This document shows positions 18,200 through 27,700 of a DNA stretch of 64,000 nt, piece after piece. Numbering within the stretch: the stretch's first letter is position 1; each line of letters opens with the position of its first letter. Location: contig NZ_WQGO01000004.1 of NCBI RefSeq assembly GCF_013034685.1, positions 434,001-498,000 on the forward strand. Reading direction: 5' to 3'. Under the pieces are notes generated by a model. The model ran no database searches, had not been told where the DNA came from, and saw only the letters and a program-made list of their open reading frames with translations. The stretch comes from Ruegeria lacuscaerulensis. GTDB taxonomy: Bacteria > Pseudomonadota > Alphaproteobacteria > Rhodobacterales > Rhodobacteraceae. The translations under genes and the position numbers were made by a program.

Positions 18200-19091
18200 G
18201 CATTTTGTCCCGCTTCGCGGATAGCTCCGCCGTGGTTTTGCCCTCGGATGCTTTAACCATGCCGTCGACCAACAGTTTTACGGTATAGTCGTCTAGTCGT
18301 GGATCGCCCAGATCGTCCCACCATCCGTTAAACGTGTCTTTGAAATGGTCGCAAAAACCCTGTAACCCGCCCTCACCGGCGCCAAGGTGAAACAGGGTTG
18401 TCGGCCCCATGGCAGCCCATCGCAGTCCCGGCCCGGCCCACATGGCTTTGTCGATGTCTTCGACGCTCGCCACGCCTTTGACAACCATGTGTACCGCCTC
18501 GCGCCAGATGGCCGCTTGCAGACGGTTGGCAACATGTCCTGGCATCCCCTTGTTGATGCGGATGGTCACCTTGCCGATGTCGACGTAGAAGGCTTCAGTC
18601 CGGTCTAACACTCCCGCCCCTGTTTCTGAGTTAGCCGTAAGTTCGACCAAGGGGATCAGGTGCGGTGGATTGAATGGGTGACCAAGGATTAAAGGGCTTG
18701 GGTCTTTCCAACCTTTTTGTAACGCCTCCAACGTCAGACCGGAGGTCGAGCTTGAGACAATCACGCCGGGTTGCAGCACGGGCTCTATCTCTCGGTAGGT
18801 TGCGTGTTTGAGCGTCAGCCGTTCTGGCACGTTTTCCTGCACGAACTGGGCAGTTTGCACCGCTTCACCCGCGCGCGCAACAAAGCGCAATGCGTCAGGC
18901 GTGGCGCGCGCGGTTAGCCCTAATTCGTCCAAGGCGGGCCACGCCCTTTCAATGTACTTTCGCACGTTGGTTTCCGCGTTCGGATCAGGATCGAACACCG
19001 TCACGCAGCGCCCCGCTGCAAGAAAAAGCGCAGTCCAACTCGCGCCAATGACGCCAGCACCTAAGACGGCTGTATGTACAATCTCGTCCAT
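18159..19091 (-). CDS. L-carnitine dehydrogenase-like 3-hydroxyacyl dehydrogenase
   Basis: The 310-residue protein begins with an NAD-binding motif (VLGAGVIGASWTALFLAAG) and contains the SSSTSGLT and GHPFNPPHLIPLVEL segments shared by 3-hydroxyacyl-CoA dehydrogenases and L-carnitine dehydrogenases. The length and the HPFNPPHLIPLVE form fit the carnitine enzyme, which oxidises L-carnitine to 3-dehydrocarnitine. A BKACE enzyme in the same operon, the known next step, supports this. It is the last gene of the operon, and its ATG shares one base with the upstream SDR stop (TGATG). Its 3' end overlaps the regulator gene. Confidence 0.78.
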   Translation of the reverse strand: MDEIVHTAVLGAGVIGASWTALFLAAGRCVTVFDPDPNAETNVRKYIERAWPALDELGLTARATPDALRFVARAGEAVQTAQFVQENVPERLTLKHATYREIEPVLQPGVIVSSSTSGLTLEALQKGWKDPSPLILGHPFNPPHLIPLVELTANSETGAGVLDRTEAFYVDIGKVTIRINKGMPGHVANRLQAAIWREAVHMVVKGVASVEDIDKAMWAGPGLRWAAMGPTTLFHLGAGEGGLQGFCDHFKDTFNGWWDDLGDPRLDDYTVKLLVDGMVKASEGKTTAELSAKRDKMLTAMQIATRPHRS

Positions 19092-19822
19092 CAGAAAAGC
19101 CCCGGGTAAAGCGGTGACGCAGCGGTCATACCGCCGTCAATTACAAAGAGCTGACCTGTCGCGAATGCAGCTTCGTTCGAGGCCAACCAAACCGCCATGG
19201 CGGCAATATCGTCAGGCTTACCGAACCGGCGAACAGCGTGACGGGCCAGTGCGTCCTGCTTCGCTTTTGCAGGGTCGTCAGCAAGATCAAACCCTGCATC
19301 GAGCATTCCGGTTTCGATCCAGCCAGGACAAATTGCGTTGCAACGAATGTCTGGTCCGTGATCCACGGCGATGGAACGCGTCAGCCCGTGCACGAAAGCT
19401 TTTGACGCATTGTAAAGCGCCATGGACGGGTCCGCGACGTTGCCAGAAATCGAGCCGATGTTAATAATCGATCCGCCTTTGGGCATAAGCGGGACAAACG
19501 CGCGGCAGCAGTTAAAAACGCCACGTGCATTTACGCCCATCACCAGTTCCCAGTCGGCATCCGTGGTATCAACCACAGTTTTCTCGACCTGCACACCCGC
19601 ATTGTTGACCAGAATGTCCGTCGCCTCGGCGATGATGTTCACTGCCGCAGGATCTGACACGTTGAGCTCATGCCAAACGACATCTTCAGGCAGTCCGCCG
19701 GGTCGAGGCCCACGTCCGCAAGTCGTAACGGTCGCGCCCTCGCTCAAAAACGCGTTTACGATACCGCGGCCGATGCCTTGCCTGCCGCCCGTCACAAAAG
19801 CGCACTTGCCCGCCAACCGCAT
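19091..19822 (-). CDS. short-chain dehydrogenase/reductase (SDR), operon copy 1
   Basis: ATG 19822 overlaps the aldehyde dehydrogenase stop (TGATG). This gives 243 residues with the classical SDR pattern TGGRQGIGRG, NNAG, catalytic Ser in IGSISG and YNASK, ending with the usual FVIDGG. It oxidises or reduces a hydroxy/keto group with NAD(P). The cofactor side has CGRG after beta-2, without an acidic residue, so NADP use is possible. The substrate is probably an intermediate of quaternary-amine degradation. Sharing an operon with a second SDR and a 3-hydroxyacyl-type dehydrogenase raises the possibility of stereospecific partners. Confidence 0.88.
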   Translation of the reverse strand: MRLAGKCAFVTGGRQGIGRGIVNAFLSEGATVTTCGRGPRPGGLPEDVVWHELNVSDPAAVNIIAEATDILVNNAGVQVEKTVVDTTDADWELVMGVNARGVFNCCRAFVPLMPKGGSIINIGSISGNVADPSMALYNASKAFVHGLTRSIAVDHGPDIRCNAICPGWIETGMLDAGFDLADDPAKAKQDALARHAVRRFGKPDDIAAMAVWLASNEAAFATGQLFVIDGGMTAASPLYPGLF

Positions 19823-21240
19823 CAGTGTGCCACCATCACGTGCCGGATCGCGGTATAGGCATCCAAGGCGTAAACTGACATGTCGCTGCCTGTACCCGAG
19901 CCTTTCATCGCGGCCCACGGCATTTCGGGCGTGGCAACGCCGTGGGTGTTCACCCATGTGAAACCATAGCGCAGCTTAGAAGTCATATTCATGGCGCGTC
20001 CCACATCGCGGGTCCAAACCGAGGATGCCAAACCATAGCTGGCTGAATTTGCGATCTTCAATGCCTCTTCCGCATCCGAGAACCGGGAAACGGTGACAAC
20101 AGGACCAAAGATTTCATTACAGGCAACCTCCGCGTCGTTGTCTACATTGGCGATGACTGTGGGCTTGTAGAAGAATCCGTCGCCGTCGCCTGCGGCGCCG
20201 CCTGAGACGATCTCCGCAGCGTTGCGCGCGCGGTTAACAAAACCAGCGACACGGTCGCGTTGAGAAGCGGACACAAGCGGCCCCATTTCCGTGCCTTTGG
20301 CCTTAGGCGCACCGATCTGGATCTGGTCAACCTGATCCTGAATTGCAGCTACGATCTGGTCATAAACACCATCAGCCACCATGATGCGGCAGGGTTGCGC
20401 GCAGTCCTGACCGGCGTTGAAATAGCTGCCATATCGAATCGTCTCGGCTACGGCATCAAGATCTGCGTCTTCGAATACTATGACCGGGGCCTTCCCTCCC
20501 AGTTCAAGATGCACGTGACGGATTTGCTGAGAAGCCGCGCGCATGGCCGCCATGCCGGTAGCTGGTGACCCCGTGATCGTTATCGCCTCCATCTCTGGGC
20601 TGTTGATCAACGCGTCACCAACGGACGGGCCGCGTCCGTGGATCACGTTCAGCACGCCCTTGGGAAGGACATCCTGTAATAGCTCCGCCAGACGCAGCGT
20701 AGACAGCGGCGTCAGTTCAGAGGGTTTCAGTACTAAAGGACAGCCTGTCGCAACCGGCGCGGCCAGCTTCCATGACGCCATCATCAACGGATAATTCCAC
20801 GGCGCAATTGCAGCCACAGGCCCGACTGGATCACGGCGGATCATGGATGTGTGGCCTGCAACGTACTCGCCGGTCGCAGACCCCGTCATGGTGCGAGCAG
20901 CGCCTGCGAAGAAACGAAAGACGTCGATGGTCAGCGGCATCTCGTCATCGTGCGCAGATGGCCACGGTTTGCCGACATCCAAGCTTTCCAGCTCGGCCAG
21001 TTCTTGGCTATGCGCTTCGATCACATCAGCGATCTGCAGCAGCAACGCCGCGCGCTCTGCCGGAGGGGTTCTCGCGAATGCGTCAAACGCTTCTGCAGAG
21101 CTGCGGGTCGCCGCCTTAATCTGCTCCGGGCTTGCCTCGCGTACCGCCTCGAGCACCTCGCCTGTCGCTGGGTTCAGGACATCGAGTGCCTCGCCTGTGC
21201 CTTCGACCAGCTCGCCGTTTATCAGCATTTTCGTTTGCAT
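19822..21240 (-). CDS. aldehyde dehydrogenase of the gamma-aminobutyraldehyde/betaine-aldehyde type
   Basis: The start is ATG 21240, preceded by GGGAGGGACCT. The 472-residue protein closely follows the PatD/YdcW pattern: [40 protein letters not shown], the [11 protein letters not shown] glutamate region, the NAGQDC catalytic cysteine, [14 protein letters not shown] and a C-terminal [13 protein letters not shown]. The family oxidises 4-aminobutyraldehyde, 4-trimethylaminobutyraldehyde or betaine aldehyde with NAD. In this operon a trimethylammonium aldehyde is the likeliest substrate. It begins 10 bp after the BKACE stop and is coupled to the downstream SDR. Confidence 0.9.
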   Translation of the reverse strand: MQTKMLINGELVEGTGEALDVLNPATGEVLEAVREASPEQIKAATRSSAEAFDAFARTPPAERAALLLQIADVIEAHSQELAELESLDVGKPWPSAHDDEMPLTIDVFRFFAGAARTMTGSATGEYVAGHTSMIRRDPVGPVAAIAPWNYPLMMASWKLAAPVATGCPLVLKPSELTPLSTLRLAELLQDVLPKGVLNVIHGRGPSVGDALINSPEMEAITITGSPATGMAAMRAASQQIRHVHLELGGKAPVIVFEDADLDAVAETIRYGSYFNAGQDCAQPCRIMVADGVYDQIVAAIQDQVDQIQIGAPKAKGTEMGPLVSASQRDRVAGFVNRARNAAEIVSGGAAGDGDGFFYKPTVIANVDNDAEVACNEIFGPVVTVSRFSDAEEALKIANSASYGLASSVWTRDVGRAMNMTSKLRYGFTWVNTHGVATPEMPWAAMKGSGTGSDMSVYALDAYTAIRHVMVAH

Positions 21241-21250
21241 AGGTCCCTCC

Positions 21251-22183
21251 CTAGAACCCAACCTGATCGCCGCCCTTTAGCGCCAGACGCGCGCGCGCCT
21301 CTTCTGGAGTAGCAACTGTCAGACCCAGATTTTCGATGATGCTGCGGATGCGAATGACCTGCTGCGCATTTGACGTCGCAAGCTCGCCTTTGCCGATAAA
21401 GAGGCTGTCCTCCAGCCCGACGCGCAGGTTTCCGCCGCGCATCGCGCTTAGGGTGGCAAAGGGCATCTGATGCCGCCCTGCCGCCAGCACTGACCATTCG
21501 TAATTCTCGGGCCCAAACAGTTTGTTAGCGGTGTTGTGCATATGAACCAGATGATCGGGATCCGCAGCAACTCCGCCCAAGATGCCAAAGACCATCTGAA
21601 TAAAGAATGGCGGCTTGATAATGCCCTGATCTACGAACCATTTGACGTTGTATAGGTGGCCCAGGTCATAGCATTCGAACTCGAATTTGGTGCCGTGATC
21701 GCCGCCGAGCTTTTCGATCGCATAGCGGATCGTTTTGAACGTGTTGGGAAAGATGAAATCTTCGGTCATCTCAAGAAACGGGCGTTCCCAGTCGAATTGA
21801 AATTCGGTGTACTTTTGCAGCATCGGGAAGATGCCAAAATTCATCGACCCCATATTCAAGCTAGCCATCTCCGGGCTGGCAGACGTTGCCGCCAAAAGCC
21901 GGTCATCCATCGACATCCCCAGCCCGCCACCTGTCGAGACGTTTATCACAGCGTCAGTAGACTGCTTTATGACCGGCAAAAACTGAGCAAACAGTTCGGG
22001 ACGAGGATCAGGTTTGCCAGTCTCTGGATGGCGCGCGTGCAGGTGGATGATCGATGCACCGGCTTGGGCGGCTTCAATGCTGGCGGTGGCAATCTCAGCA
22101 GGGGTAACCGGCAGGTGCGGCGACATGGAAGGGGTATGGATACCGCCCGTGGGTGCGCAGGTGATGATAACGGACTTTGGCAT
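21251..22183 (-). CDS. BKACE (DUF849) beta-keto acid cleavage enzyme
   Basis: From ATG 22183, which overlaps the preceding SDR stop as TGATG, the protein has 310 residues. The BKACE signature is clear: [24 protein letters not shown], the metal-binding HLHAR with His47 and His49, the INVSTGGG segment, and [18 protein letters not shown] enzymes condense a beta-keto acid with acetyl-CoA. Members in carnitine operons convert 3-dehydrocarnitine to betainyl-CoA and acetoacetate. The carnitine-dehydrogenase-like gene in the same operon makes that reaction the best guess here; other beta-keto substrates remain possible. Confidence 0.88.
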   Translation of the reverse strand: MPKSVIITCAPTGGIHTPSMSPHLPVTPAEIATASIEAAQAGASIIHLHARHPETGKPDPRPELFAQFLPVIKQSTDAVINVSTGGGLGMSMDDRLLAATSASPEMASLNMGSMNFGIFPMLQKYTEFQFDWERPFLEMTEDFIFPNTFKTIRYAIEKLGGDHGTKFEFECYDLGHLYNVKWFVDQGIIKPPFFIQMVFGILGGVAADPDHLVHMHNTANKLFGPENYEWSVLAAGRHQMPFATLSAMRGGNLRVGLEDSLFIGKGELATSNAQQVIRIRSIIENLGLTVATPEEARARLALKGGDQVGF

Positions 22184-22977
22184 CAGAGTTTCATCTGCTG
22201 AACTTGCGCCGACAGCCCGCCATCGAGCACCCAAAGCTGACCGGAGGCATAGCGCGCTTCATCTGAGGCCAGCCAATTAACCAGATTGGCAATGTCCGTG
22301 GGTGTGCCATAGGTGCGCATCGGATGCACGTCTCGCACGGCCTTTTGCAGTGTTTCAATATTGCCGCCACCCCCGCCAGAACCATCACCGTTGAAAAAAC
22401 TCTGTAGCATCGGTGTATCGATGTAGCCTGGGCAGATCGCATTGACGCGGATGCCTTCGGGACCATGATCGCAAGCCATGGCGCGAGTCAGCGCATGCAC
22501 CGCGCCCTTCGTGGCGCAATAGGCAGCAAGGCCGGGATCGGCGATGAACCCGTCATACGAACCGAAATTGATCAGGCTGGCGCTGCTGCCCGACTTCGCA
22601 GCTTCACGCATCAGCGGCAGTGCGTATTTTGAAGTCAGGAATGTCCCCGTCGAGTTCACAGCAAAGCTCTGATTCCATTCCTCAAGCGTGGTTTCCTCCA
22701 CGGTCTTTTCGATTTCGATCCCTGCGGCGTTCACCAGAATATCCAGTTTTCCCTGTCCACGTCGCACTGCTTGCATTGCGGCGATAGCATCGGCCTCTTG
22801 CGTTACATCAAGTTTCAAAAAGATGCTGCCATCGTCGTCATGGGCATTGAGCGATCCATGGGGTGTGAGATCGGCAGCGTAGACCGTCGCACCTTCCTTT
22901 ATGAACCGCGCCACAATCGCGCGTCCTATGCCGCCGCGTGCGCCAGTCACCAGCGCGATTTTTCCGTCAAGCTTCAT
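22183..22977 (-). CDS. short-chain dehydrogenase/reductase (SDR), operon copy 2
   Basis: ATG 22977 overlaps the sulfatase stop (TGATG). The 264-residue protein has TGARGGIGRA, an acidic residue after beta-2 (YAADLTP) that suggests NAD use, NAAG, FGSYDG and YCATK, and ends with the usual LDGG region. A glycine-rich insert (DGSGGGGGN) sits in the substrate loop near residue 200. It differs enough from SDR copy 1 that the two are not recent duplicates. The substrate is unknown; a hydroxylated quaternary-ammonium intermediate is likely from context. Confidence 0.87.
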   Translation of the reverse strand: MKLDGKIALVTGARGGIGRAIVARFIKEGATVYAADLTPHGSLNAHDDDGSIFLKLDVTQEADAIAAMQAVRRGQGKLDILVNAAGIEIEKTVEETTLEEWNQSFAVNSTGTFLTSKYALPLMREAAKSGSSASLINFGSYDGFIADPGLAAYCATKGAVHALTRAMACDHGPEGIRVNAICPGYIDTPMLQSFFNGDGSGGGGGNIETLQKAVRDVHPMRTYGTPTDIANLVNWLASDEARYASGQLWVLDGGLSAQVQQMKL

Positions 22978-24509
22978 CAATTCTGGTCCTTCAAAGGGGG
23001 ATAGCGGTAGCGATTTGCGGCTGCGGTCCAATCCATATGGTTTCGCACGTATTGCTGGCTGGCGTCGCTCGGCGGGTTGTAGTCCCAACTTTCGCTTGCA
23101 CCTGCTTCCATCGCAGCGTGCAGGGCCCGACGAGATTTTTGCGTTGCGATGATCTGTTTGCGCAGTGCTTTGCCATCCCAACGCGCGGCAACCTCCGCCG
23201 CAAAGTTTGACGCCGCATCGGCATATTCCGCATCTGCCGCGACATTGCGCATTTCCAAGGGATCTACGCTGAGATCATAAAGCTGAGCTGGATCACTGTC
23301 GCAATGAATGTATTTCAACACCCCGCGCCGGATCATTATCACGGGATAGCCCGTCATCTCTGCGCAGTATTCACCAATTGCTTCGTCAACCGGGTCGTCC
23401 TCGCCACTCATCAAGGGGACCAAACTGCGCCCGTCTATCGGTTCACCGAGCATTGACAGGTCGCCGCCGGCAAGTTCGATAAACGTTGGCAAAAGATCCA
23501 CGAGCGAAACAGCATTACGCGCTGTCCCGACAGCAACGCCCGGCCCGGCCATGACCATGGGCACCCGGGCTGAATGTTCAAAGAAGTTCATCTTGTACCA
23601 GAGGCCACGCTCGCCCAGCATATCGCCGTGATCAGCAGTGACTATGACAATAGTGTTGTCCAGTTCTCCAATTTCCTCGAGGGTCTGAACAAGCTCACCT
23701 ATCTTGCTGTCAAAATAGCTGACATTGGCGAGATATGCCCGGCGGGCACGGCACACTTCCTCTTCCGTCAAGGGCACATACGAGGCTTCGATCCCGTCCA
23801 GCAAACGCCGAGAAAACGGATCTTGATCCTCAAGCTTTGGCACAAACGCCGGCATGTCGATGTTATCATCGGAGTAAAGGTTCCACCATTCGGGACGCGC
23901 CACATACGGATCGTGCGGATGGATGAAACTCGCCACCATAGCAAAAGGCGCATCCAGCCCGAGCGCCTTGTCCCTTGCGGCATTGATCAGCCAGCGTTTG
24001 GCGGCAAAAGCGACCTCGTCATCAAAATCGATCTGGTATGTCGCATGCGCCAGACCGCTTTCTTTAACGGTCTGCATGTTGTGATACCACTTATCGATCC
24101 GCTCGTCAGGAGCTTCCCAATCCGGGGTCCAGGCAAAGTCCGCGGGGTAGATATCGGTGGTCACGCGATCCTCAAACCCGTGCATCTGATCGGGACCGAC
24201 AAAGTGCATCTTGCCGGACAGGCACGTGCGATAGCTGAGCGATTTCAGATAGTGTGCAAAAGTGGGCACTGACGCTTTGAATTCAGACGCGTTGTCATAT
24301 GCCGCAATCCGGCTGATGTTCTGCCCTGACATAAAGGCAAAGCGCGACGGGGCGCAGAGCGGCGAGTTGCAATAAGCTGCATCAAAGCGCATCCCGCGCG
24401 CAGCCAACGCGTCCAAATGCGGAGTCTTGGCGATCTTATGTCCGTATGCCCCGGTGAAATGCGGCGCCAGTTGGTCCGCCATGATCACCAGAATATTCGG
24501 CCGCGTCAC
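22977..24509 (-). CDS. betC: choline-sulfatase-type arylsulfatase family enzyme
   Basis: The 510-residue protein starts NILVIMADQLAPHFTGAYG and carries the formylglycine motif CAPSR (SPLCAPSRFAFMSG). It also contains SGKMHFVGPDQMHGFEDR, TADHGDMLGERGLWYKMNFFE and the C-terminal WDYNPPSDASQQYVRN segment, all matching BetC choline sulfatases. It lacks a signal peptide, as cytoplasmic BetC does. It would hydrolyse choline-O-sulfate or a related sulfate ester to the alcohol and sulfate. Choline dehydrogenase (betA) is not in the operon, so the true substrate may be another sulfated quaternary amine. ATGA overlap with the oxygenase gene shows coupling. Confidence 0.82.
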   Translation of the reverse strand: MTRPNILVIMADQLAPHFTGAYGHKIAKTPHLDALAARGMRFDAAYCNSPLCAPSRFAFMSGQNISRIAAYDNASEFKASVPTFAHYLKSLSYRTCLSGKMHFVGPDQMHGFEDRVTTDIYPADFAWTPDWEAPDERIDKWYHNMQTVKESGLAHATYQIDFDDEVAFAAKRWLINAARDKALGLDAPFAMVASFIHPHDPYVARPEWWNLYSDDNIDMPAFVPKLEDQDPFSRRLLDGIEASYVPLTEEEVCRARRAYLANVSYFDSKIGELVQTLEEIGELDNTIVIVTADHGDMLGERGLWYKMNFFEHSARVPMVMAGPGVAVGTARNAVSLVDLLPTFIELAGGDLSMLGEPIDGRSLVPLMSGEDDPVDEAIGEYCAEMTGYPVIMIRRGVLKYIHCDSDPAQLYDLSVDPLEMRNVAADAEYADAASNFAAEVAARWDGKALRKQIIATQKSRRALHAAMEAGASESWDYNPPSDASQQYVRNHMDWTAAANRYRYPPLKDQN

Positions 24510-25627
24510 GCGGCACCTTTTTCGTAGGCGTCCAGAACAAGCCCGTGGAAATGGTGAACCGCGTGTTCCGATTTGCCCGAGCCATCGGGATCATGAACAA
24601 TCCGCCCTTGCGTGAACGCCGGCGTATTCATCCCACGCTGTACACTTTCCACGAGGTTGATGTCTTCGACCTGAAGCACTTCGTCCAAGTATCGGATCGC
24701 ATCTAACTCCATCTCGTCAGGCTCAGGCGTTTCAAGGAAAAAGTCGTAGGTTTCCAGTGTCCGATCCGGGTTCACGGGAATGATGTTCAACACAATCATG
24801 CTGGAGCGTCCGGGATAACGCATCAGGCACGTTGTCGGGTAAAGCCACCAAACGGCATGAGTCTTAACTGTCGCATTGGAAACGTCATAGGCGCTATTCG
24901 CGTTTTGACCCGCGTCCGCCATATGGCTGGAATAAATACCGTGGGTCGTCACCTTATAGGTGTCCATATCCACCAGATCGCAGAAGTCCTTGTGCGCGGT
25001 CGGGCAGTGATAGCACTCAAGGAAATTGTCGACGACGTTTTTCCAGTTCGACTTGATATCATAGGTCAGCCGATGGCCGAATGTCAGCTGATCCACATCA
25101 GGTGCCCAATGGCGCACCTCCGTTTCAAGGTTCCCGGATTGTTCAGCGAGGGGTCGCGCATTCGGATCGAGGTTAACGAAAACAAAGCCGCAGAATTCTT
25201 CGACCTGCACTTCATCAAGGCAAATTTCACCCGGGTTGAAATCAACAAGGCTCTCAGTATGCGGCGCGCGCGCCAACTGCCCGTCCAGCTTGTAGACCCA
25301 AGCATGATAGGGACACATGATCCGCGTCGTGTTGCCTTCTCCTGACAGAAGCTCATGCGCGCGGTGCTTGCAGACATTATAAAAGGCCCGCAGAATTCCT
25401 TCCTTGCCGCGTACAATCGCAATCGGATTGCCCGCGATTTCCACGGTGCAATAAGCGCCCGGCTCGCGGGTCTTCTCAACATGACAAACCCATTGCCAAG
25501 TCCGAGCGATTACCGATTTCAGATCCGCATCGAACCACGAGTGATCCGTATAGGCCTCTGCCTTCAGGGAGTAGGAACGGGCTGGATCGCTACTGTAACC
25601 GCCAGAGATTTCAGCATCGTCGTTCAT
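24506..25627 (-). CDS. Rieske non-haem iron oxygenase, CntA/GbcA/stachydrine-demethylase type
   Basis: The start is ATG 25627, with AGGGAGGAC upstream; the frame is open 46 codons further but without protein character. Of 373 residues, the Rieske centre is Cys86-x-His88 and Cys105-x2-His108. The iron site lies in NFLECYHCPTAH, with His207, His212 and Glu204 as the bridging acidic residue, as in carnitine oxygenase CntA. The C-terminal HHFHGLVLDAYE fits the same group. These enzymes demethylate or cleave quaternary ammonium compounds such as carnitine, glycine betaine or stachydrine. The reductase partner (CntB/GbcB-like) is not found in the window. It is the first gene of the operon. Confidence 0.85.
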   Translation of the reverse strand: MNDDAEISGGYSSDPARSYSLKAEAYTDHSWFDADLKSVIARTWQWVCHVEKTREPGAYCTVEIAGNPIAIVRGKEGILRAFYNVCKHRAHELLSGEGNTTRIMCPYHAWVYKLDGQLARAPHTESLVDFNPGEICLDEVQVEEFCGFVFVNLDPNARPLAEQSGNLETEVRHWAPDVDQLTFGHRLTYDIKSNWKNVVDNFLECYHCPTAHKDFCDLVDMDTYKVTTHGIYSSHMADAGQNANSAYDVSNATVKTHAVWWLYPTTCLMRYPGRSSMIVLNIIPVNPDRTLETYDFFLETPEPDEMELDAIRYLDEVLQVEDINLVESVQRGMNTPAFTQGRIVHDPDGSGKSEHAVHHFHGLVLDAYEKGAA

Positions 25628-25672
25628 AACGTCCTCCCTTGCTTTGCAGCAGTGTAGGCAATCCAGCTGAAA

Positions 25673-25702
25673 CGGTTTAACTAAAACCGCCGCAAGTTTA
25701 AC
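25673..25702. promoter_or_regulatory. candidate regulator-binding region upstream of the Rieske operon
   Basis: Two direct repeats GTTTAAC (25675-25681 and 25696-25702) are spaced 21 bp apart, two helical turns, as is common for AraC-family half-sites. The first also lies in a perfect inverted repeat, CGGTTT-AACTA-AAACCG (25673-25689). The rest of the 375-bp spacer 25628-26002 holds one fragment of the dispersed repeat (CTTCCGCTTTGCGAACAAAC, about 25927) and no gene. Confidence 0.4.
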
Positions 25703-26002
25703 ATTTTTAGGCTTCGCTCGCCTATATTGGTCCCTTCGACTTTTTGGTCGTGTTCGCCTAGTCAAACGTCATTATGTTGGCTGGGAAGGATGCTTCAGGT
25801 TATGCCCAACTCGAAATGCGCACCCGCAGAGAACGTCTGCTCTCCGGCCATATCAACCGATGCTGCGTCCACAACTAGCGTCGCCTTTTGTCTTGGTGCG
25901 TACCTTCGCTGAAGTTCGTCCCAACTTCCGCTTTGCGAACAAACCAGCATAAATTACAAAAGGACAATTGACACTTAGCAAAACTGTTTCATGCAATGCG
26001 TC

Positions 26003-26860
26003 TCAAGGATTGGTAGGGGCGATAACATAAAGAGCCTTCAATGCTTCGCTGGGCTCGATCCCTGGCAAAGCAATGCGAAAAATCTCTTCCATTGTGCCTT
26101 GAGCGTACATCTCTGACAAAATGCGATCTATTAGCAATCGAAAATCATAGTCTCCTTTCGGTATCGCCAATCCTTGCTTTTCTATGGTTAGTATTTCTTG
26201 GGACAACTTGAATTTGCCCTTTAGTCCGGCAGCAATGTAGTTGACCAACAAAATCGACTGATCCGCAAAATACGCATCGATTTCGCCGTCTCTTAGCGCC
26301 TTGATACCGTCTGGGTGTGAACCGAACCGCACCATATTTGCTTCGATACCCTCCGCTTCAAAGGAATTGAGAACGGATGCTTCTGTTGTCGTGCTGCTTC
26401 TCATACCAATCTTCTTCCCCGCCAGCGCACTCATAGTGCCCTCGGCTTCAATTGGTAATAATATGGACGTGCCATCGACATATATTGGAAGCGAGAAATC
26501 AACGGCTTCGCGACGGGAAAGTGTTATAGTCGCAGCCCCACAGAGCATATCTATTTCTCCCGAGGCAACTTTGTCGAAACGATCCTTGGAGTCGACCGGA
26601 ATGAACTGGACGTTCAATTCATTCAATTCCAGTTTCTTCGCGAGACGCTGTGCGACCTGATCGCAAATCAAGGGTGACAAGCCAAACGGCCGACCTTGGT
26701 CGTTGACGTAAGATAGTGGCGCAGCATCTATTCGAAAACCAAAGCGGATTTCGTTATTTTTTGTTATCCGTTCGATTGTCTGAGCAACCGCTCCGGTTGT
26801 GAATAGAACCATCACACTAAGTACAGAAAGCAAGCGCATGGGTTTTATTTCTTTAATCAT
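26003..26860 (-). CDS. periplasmic amino-acid-type ABC transporter substrate-binding protein (orphan)
   Basis: From ATG 26860 (a further in-frame ATG lies at 26839) the protein has 285 residues and a signal peptide ending VAQT. The mature sequence has the family 3 solute-binding pattern: IRFGFRIDAAPLSYVNDQGRP, DMLCGAATITLSRREAVDFSLPI, and DGEIDAYFADQSILL. Such proteins bind polar amino acids or related amines in the periplasm. No permease or ATPase gene is adjacent, so it either serves a transporter elsewhere or has a sensing role. It lies upstream of the quaternary-amine operon on the same strand, but 375 bp separate them. Confidence 0.85.
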   Translation of the reverse strand: MIKEIKPMRLLSVLSVMVLFTTGAVAQTIERITKNNEIRFGFRIDAAPLSYVNDQGRPFGLSPLICDQVAQRLAKKLELNELNVQFIPVDSKDRFDKVASGEIDMLCGAATITLSRREAVDFSLPIYVDGTSILLPIEAEGTMSALAGKKIGMRSSTTTEASVLNSFEAEGIEANMVRFGSHPDGIKALRDGEIDAYFADQSILLVNYIAAGLKGKFKLSQEILTIEKQGLAIPKGDYDFRLLIDRILSEMYAQGTMEEIFRIALPGIEPSEALKALYVIAPTNP

Positions 26861-27700
26861 TGTCCGTCCCACAGGAGTACAAGGCATCTCATGTCGAGAA
26901 TAATACACATTGAGGCTCAAAAAGTCAGATTATTAACGACAAGAGTTTCTGGGCGAGGGAAGAAAACCGCATCTTGGCACCGTAAGTAGCTGACTCAGTT
27001 TAGACTAGGGCATAGATTATTGGGCTGGGCTTAAGTTCGATTGTCCAGCATGGAATACATCTATTGGATGTCGCGGTATCAAACTAACACTGAACTGACT
27101 TTTTTCATGACAAAAAGTTAAAACATTCCGCTTTGGGCTCAGTGCAGCCAACAGTCACCGTATGGCACTCTATGCGTTTTGTGTGACCTACCGAATTGGG
27201 TTCAGCTGATACCATCGCTGCCGCGTTTCTGAAGGTTAGGCCCGAGTAAATAGGGCTCAAAGCGGTTATTCGCTTCACTCGGCATGAGCGGTTGCTTTGC
27301 GGACAAAGCTGCCATTAGCAAATAATCAGCAATGGCAGCGGTTCACGAAAGGGGGACATTTCAGCTCCACACGTAGGTCCGGACGACGGCCTGGACTTTA
27401 ATCAATCACAGTTTGCCCTCCGCACGTTTACCTTTTAACGCAGTTACACTAACTCGAAACACGGCCTTCTGTGCTACCGATATGACAAACGGCAGCGTCG
27501 AGGCGACATCGTACTGATAAATTGTCTTGTCAGTTTGCCAAAGTCTACTCGGGTTTCTCTCCGCCACCACTAAACAAATTCGTATTTTTGACTTTGTTTG
27601 GTAAGCGCGTACAATTGCAACAGGTTTAGGCGCAAAATCCGCAAGTTAGGCCACCTTCACAGCGACGAAGTGAGGAACGCGGGCTGCACGGGAGGGGGAT
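26861..27700. other. 840-bp spacer with dispersed-repeat copies
   Basis: No gene is convincing. At 27288-27311 lies GCGGTTGCTTTGCGGACAAA, a copy of the dispersed repeat, followed by a GCTGCCATT...AATGGCAGC inverted repeat around 27308-27342. Near 27122 the motif TTCCGCTTTGGGCTCAGTGC recurs from the 8.1-kb spacer. The segment probably contains the promoter of the RND pair near its right end. Confidence 0.5.
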
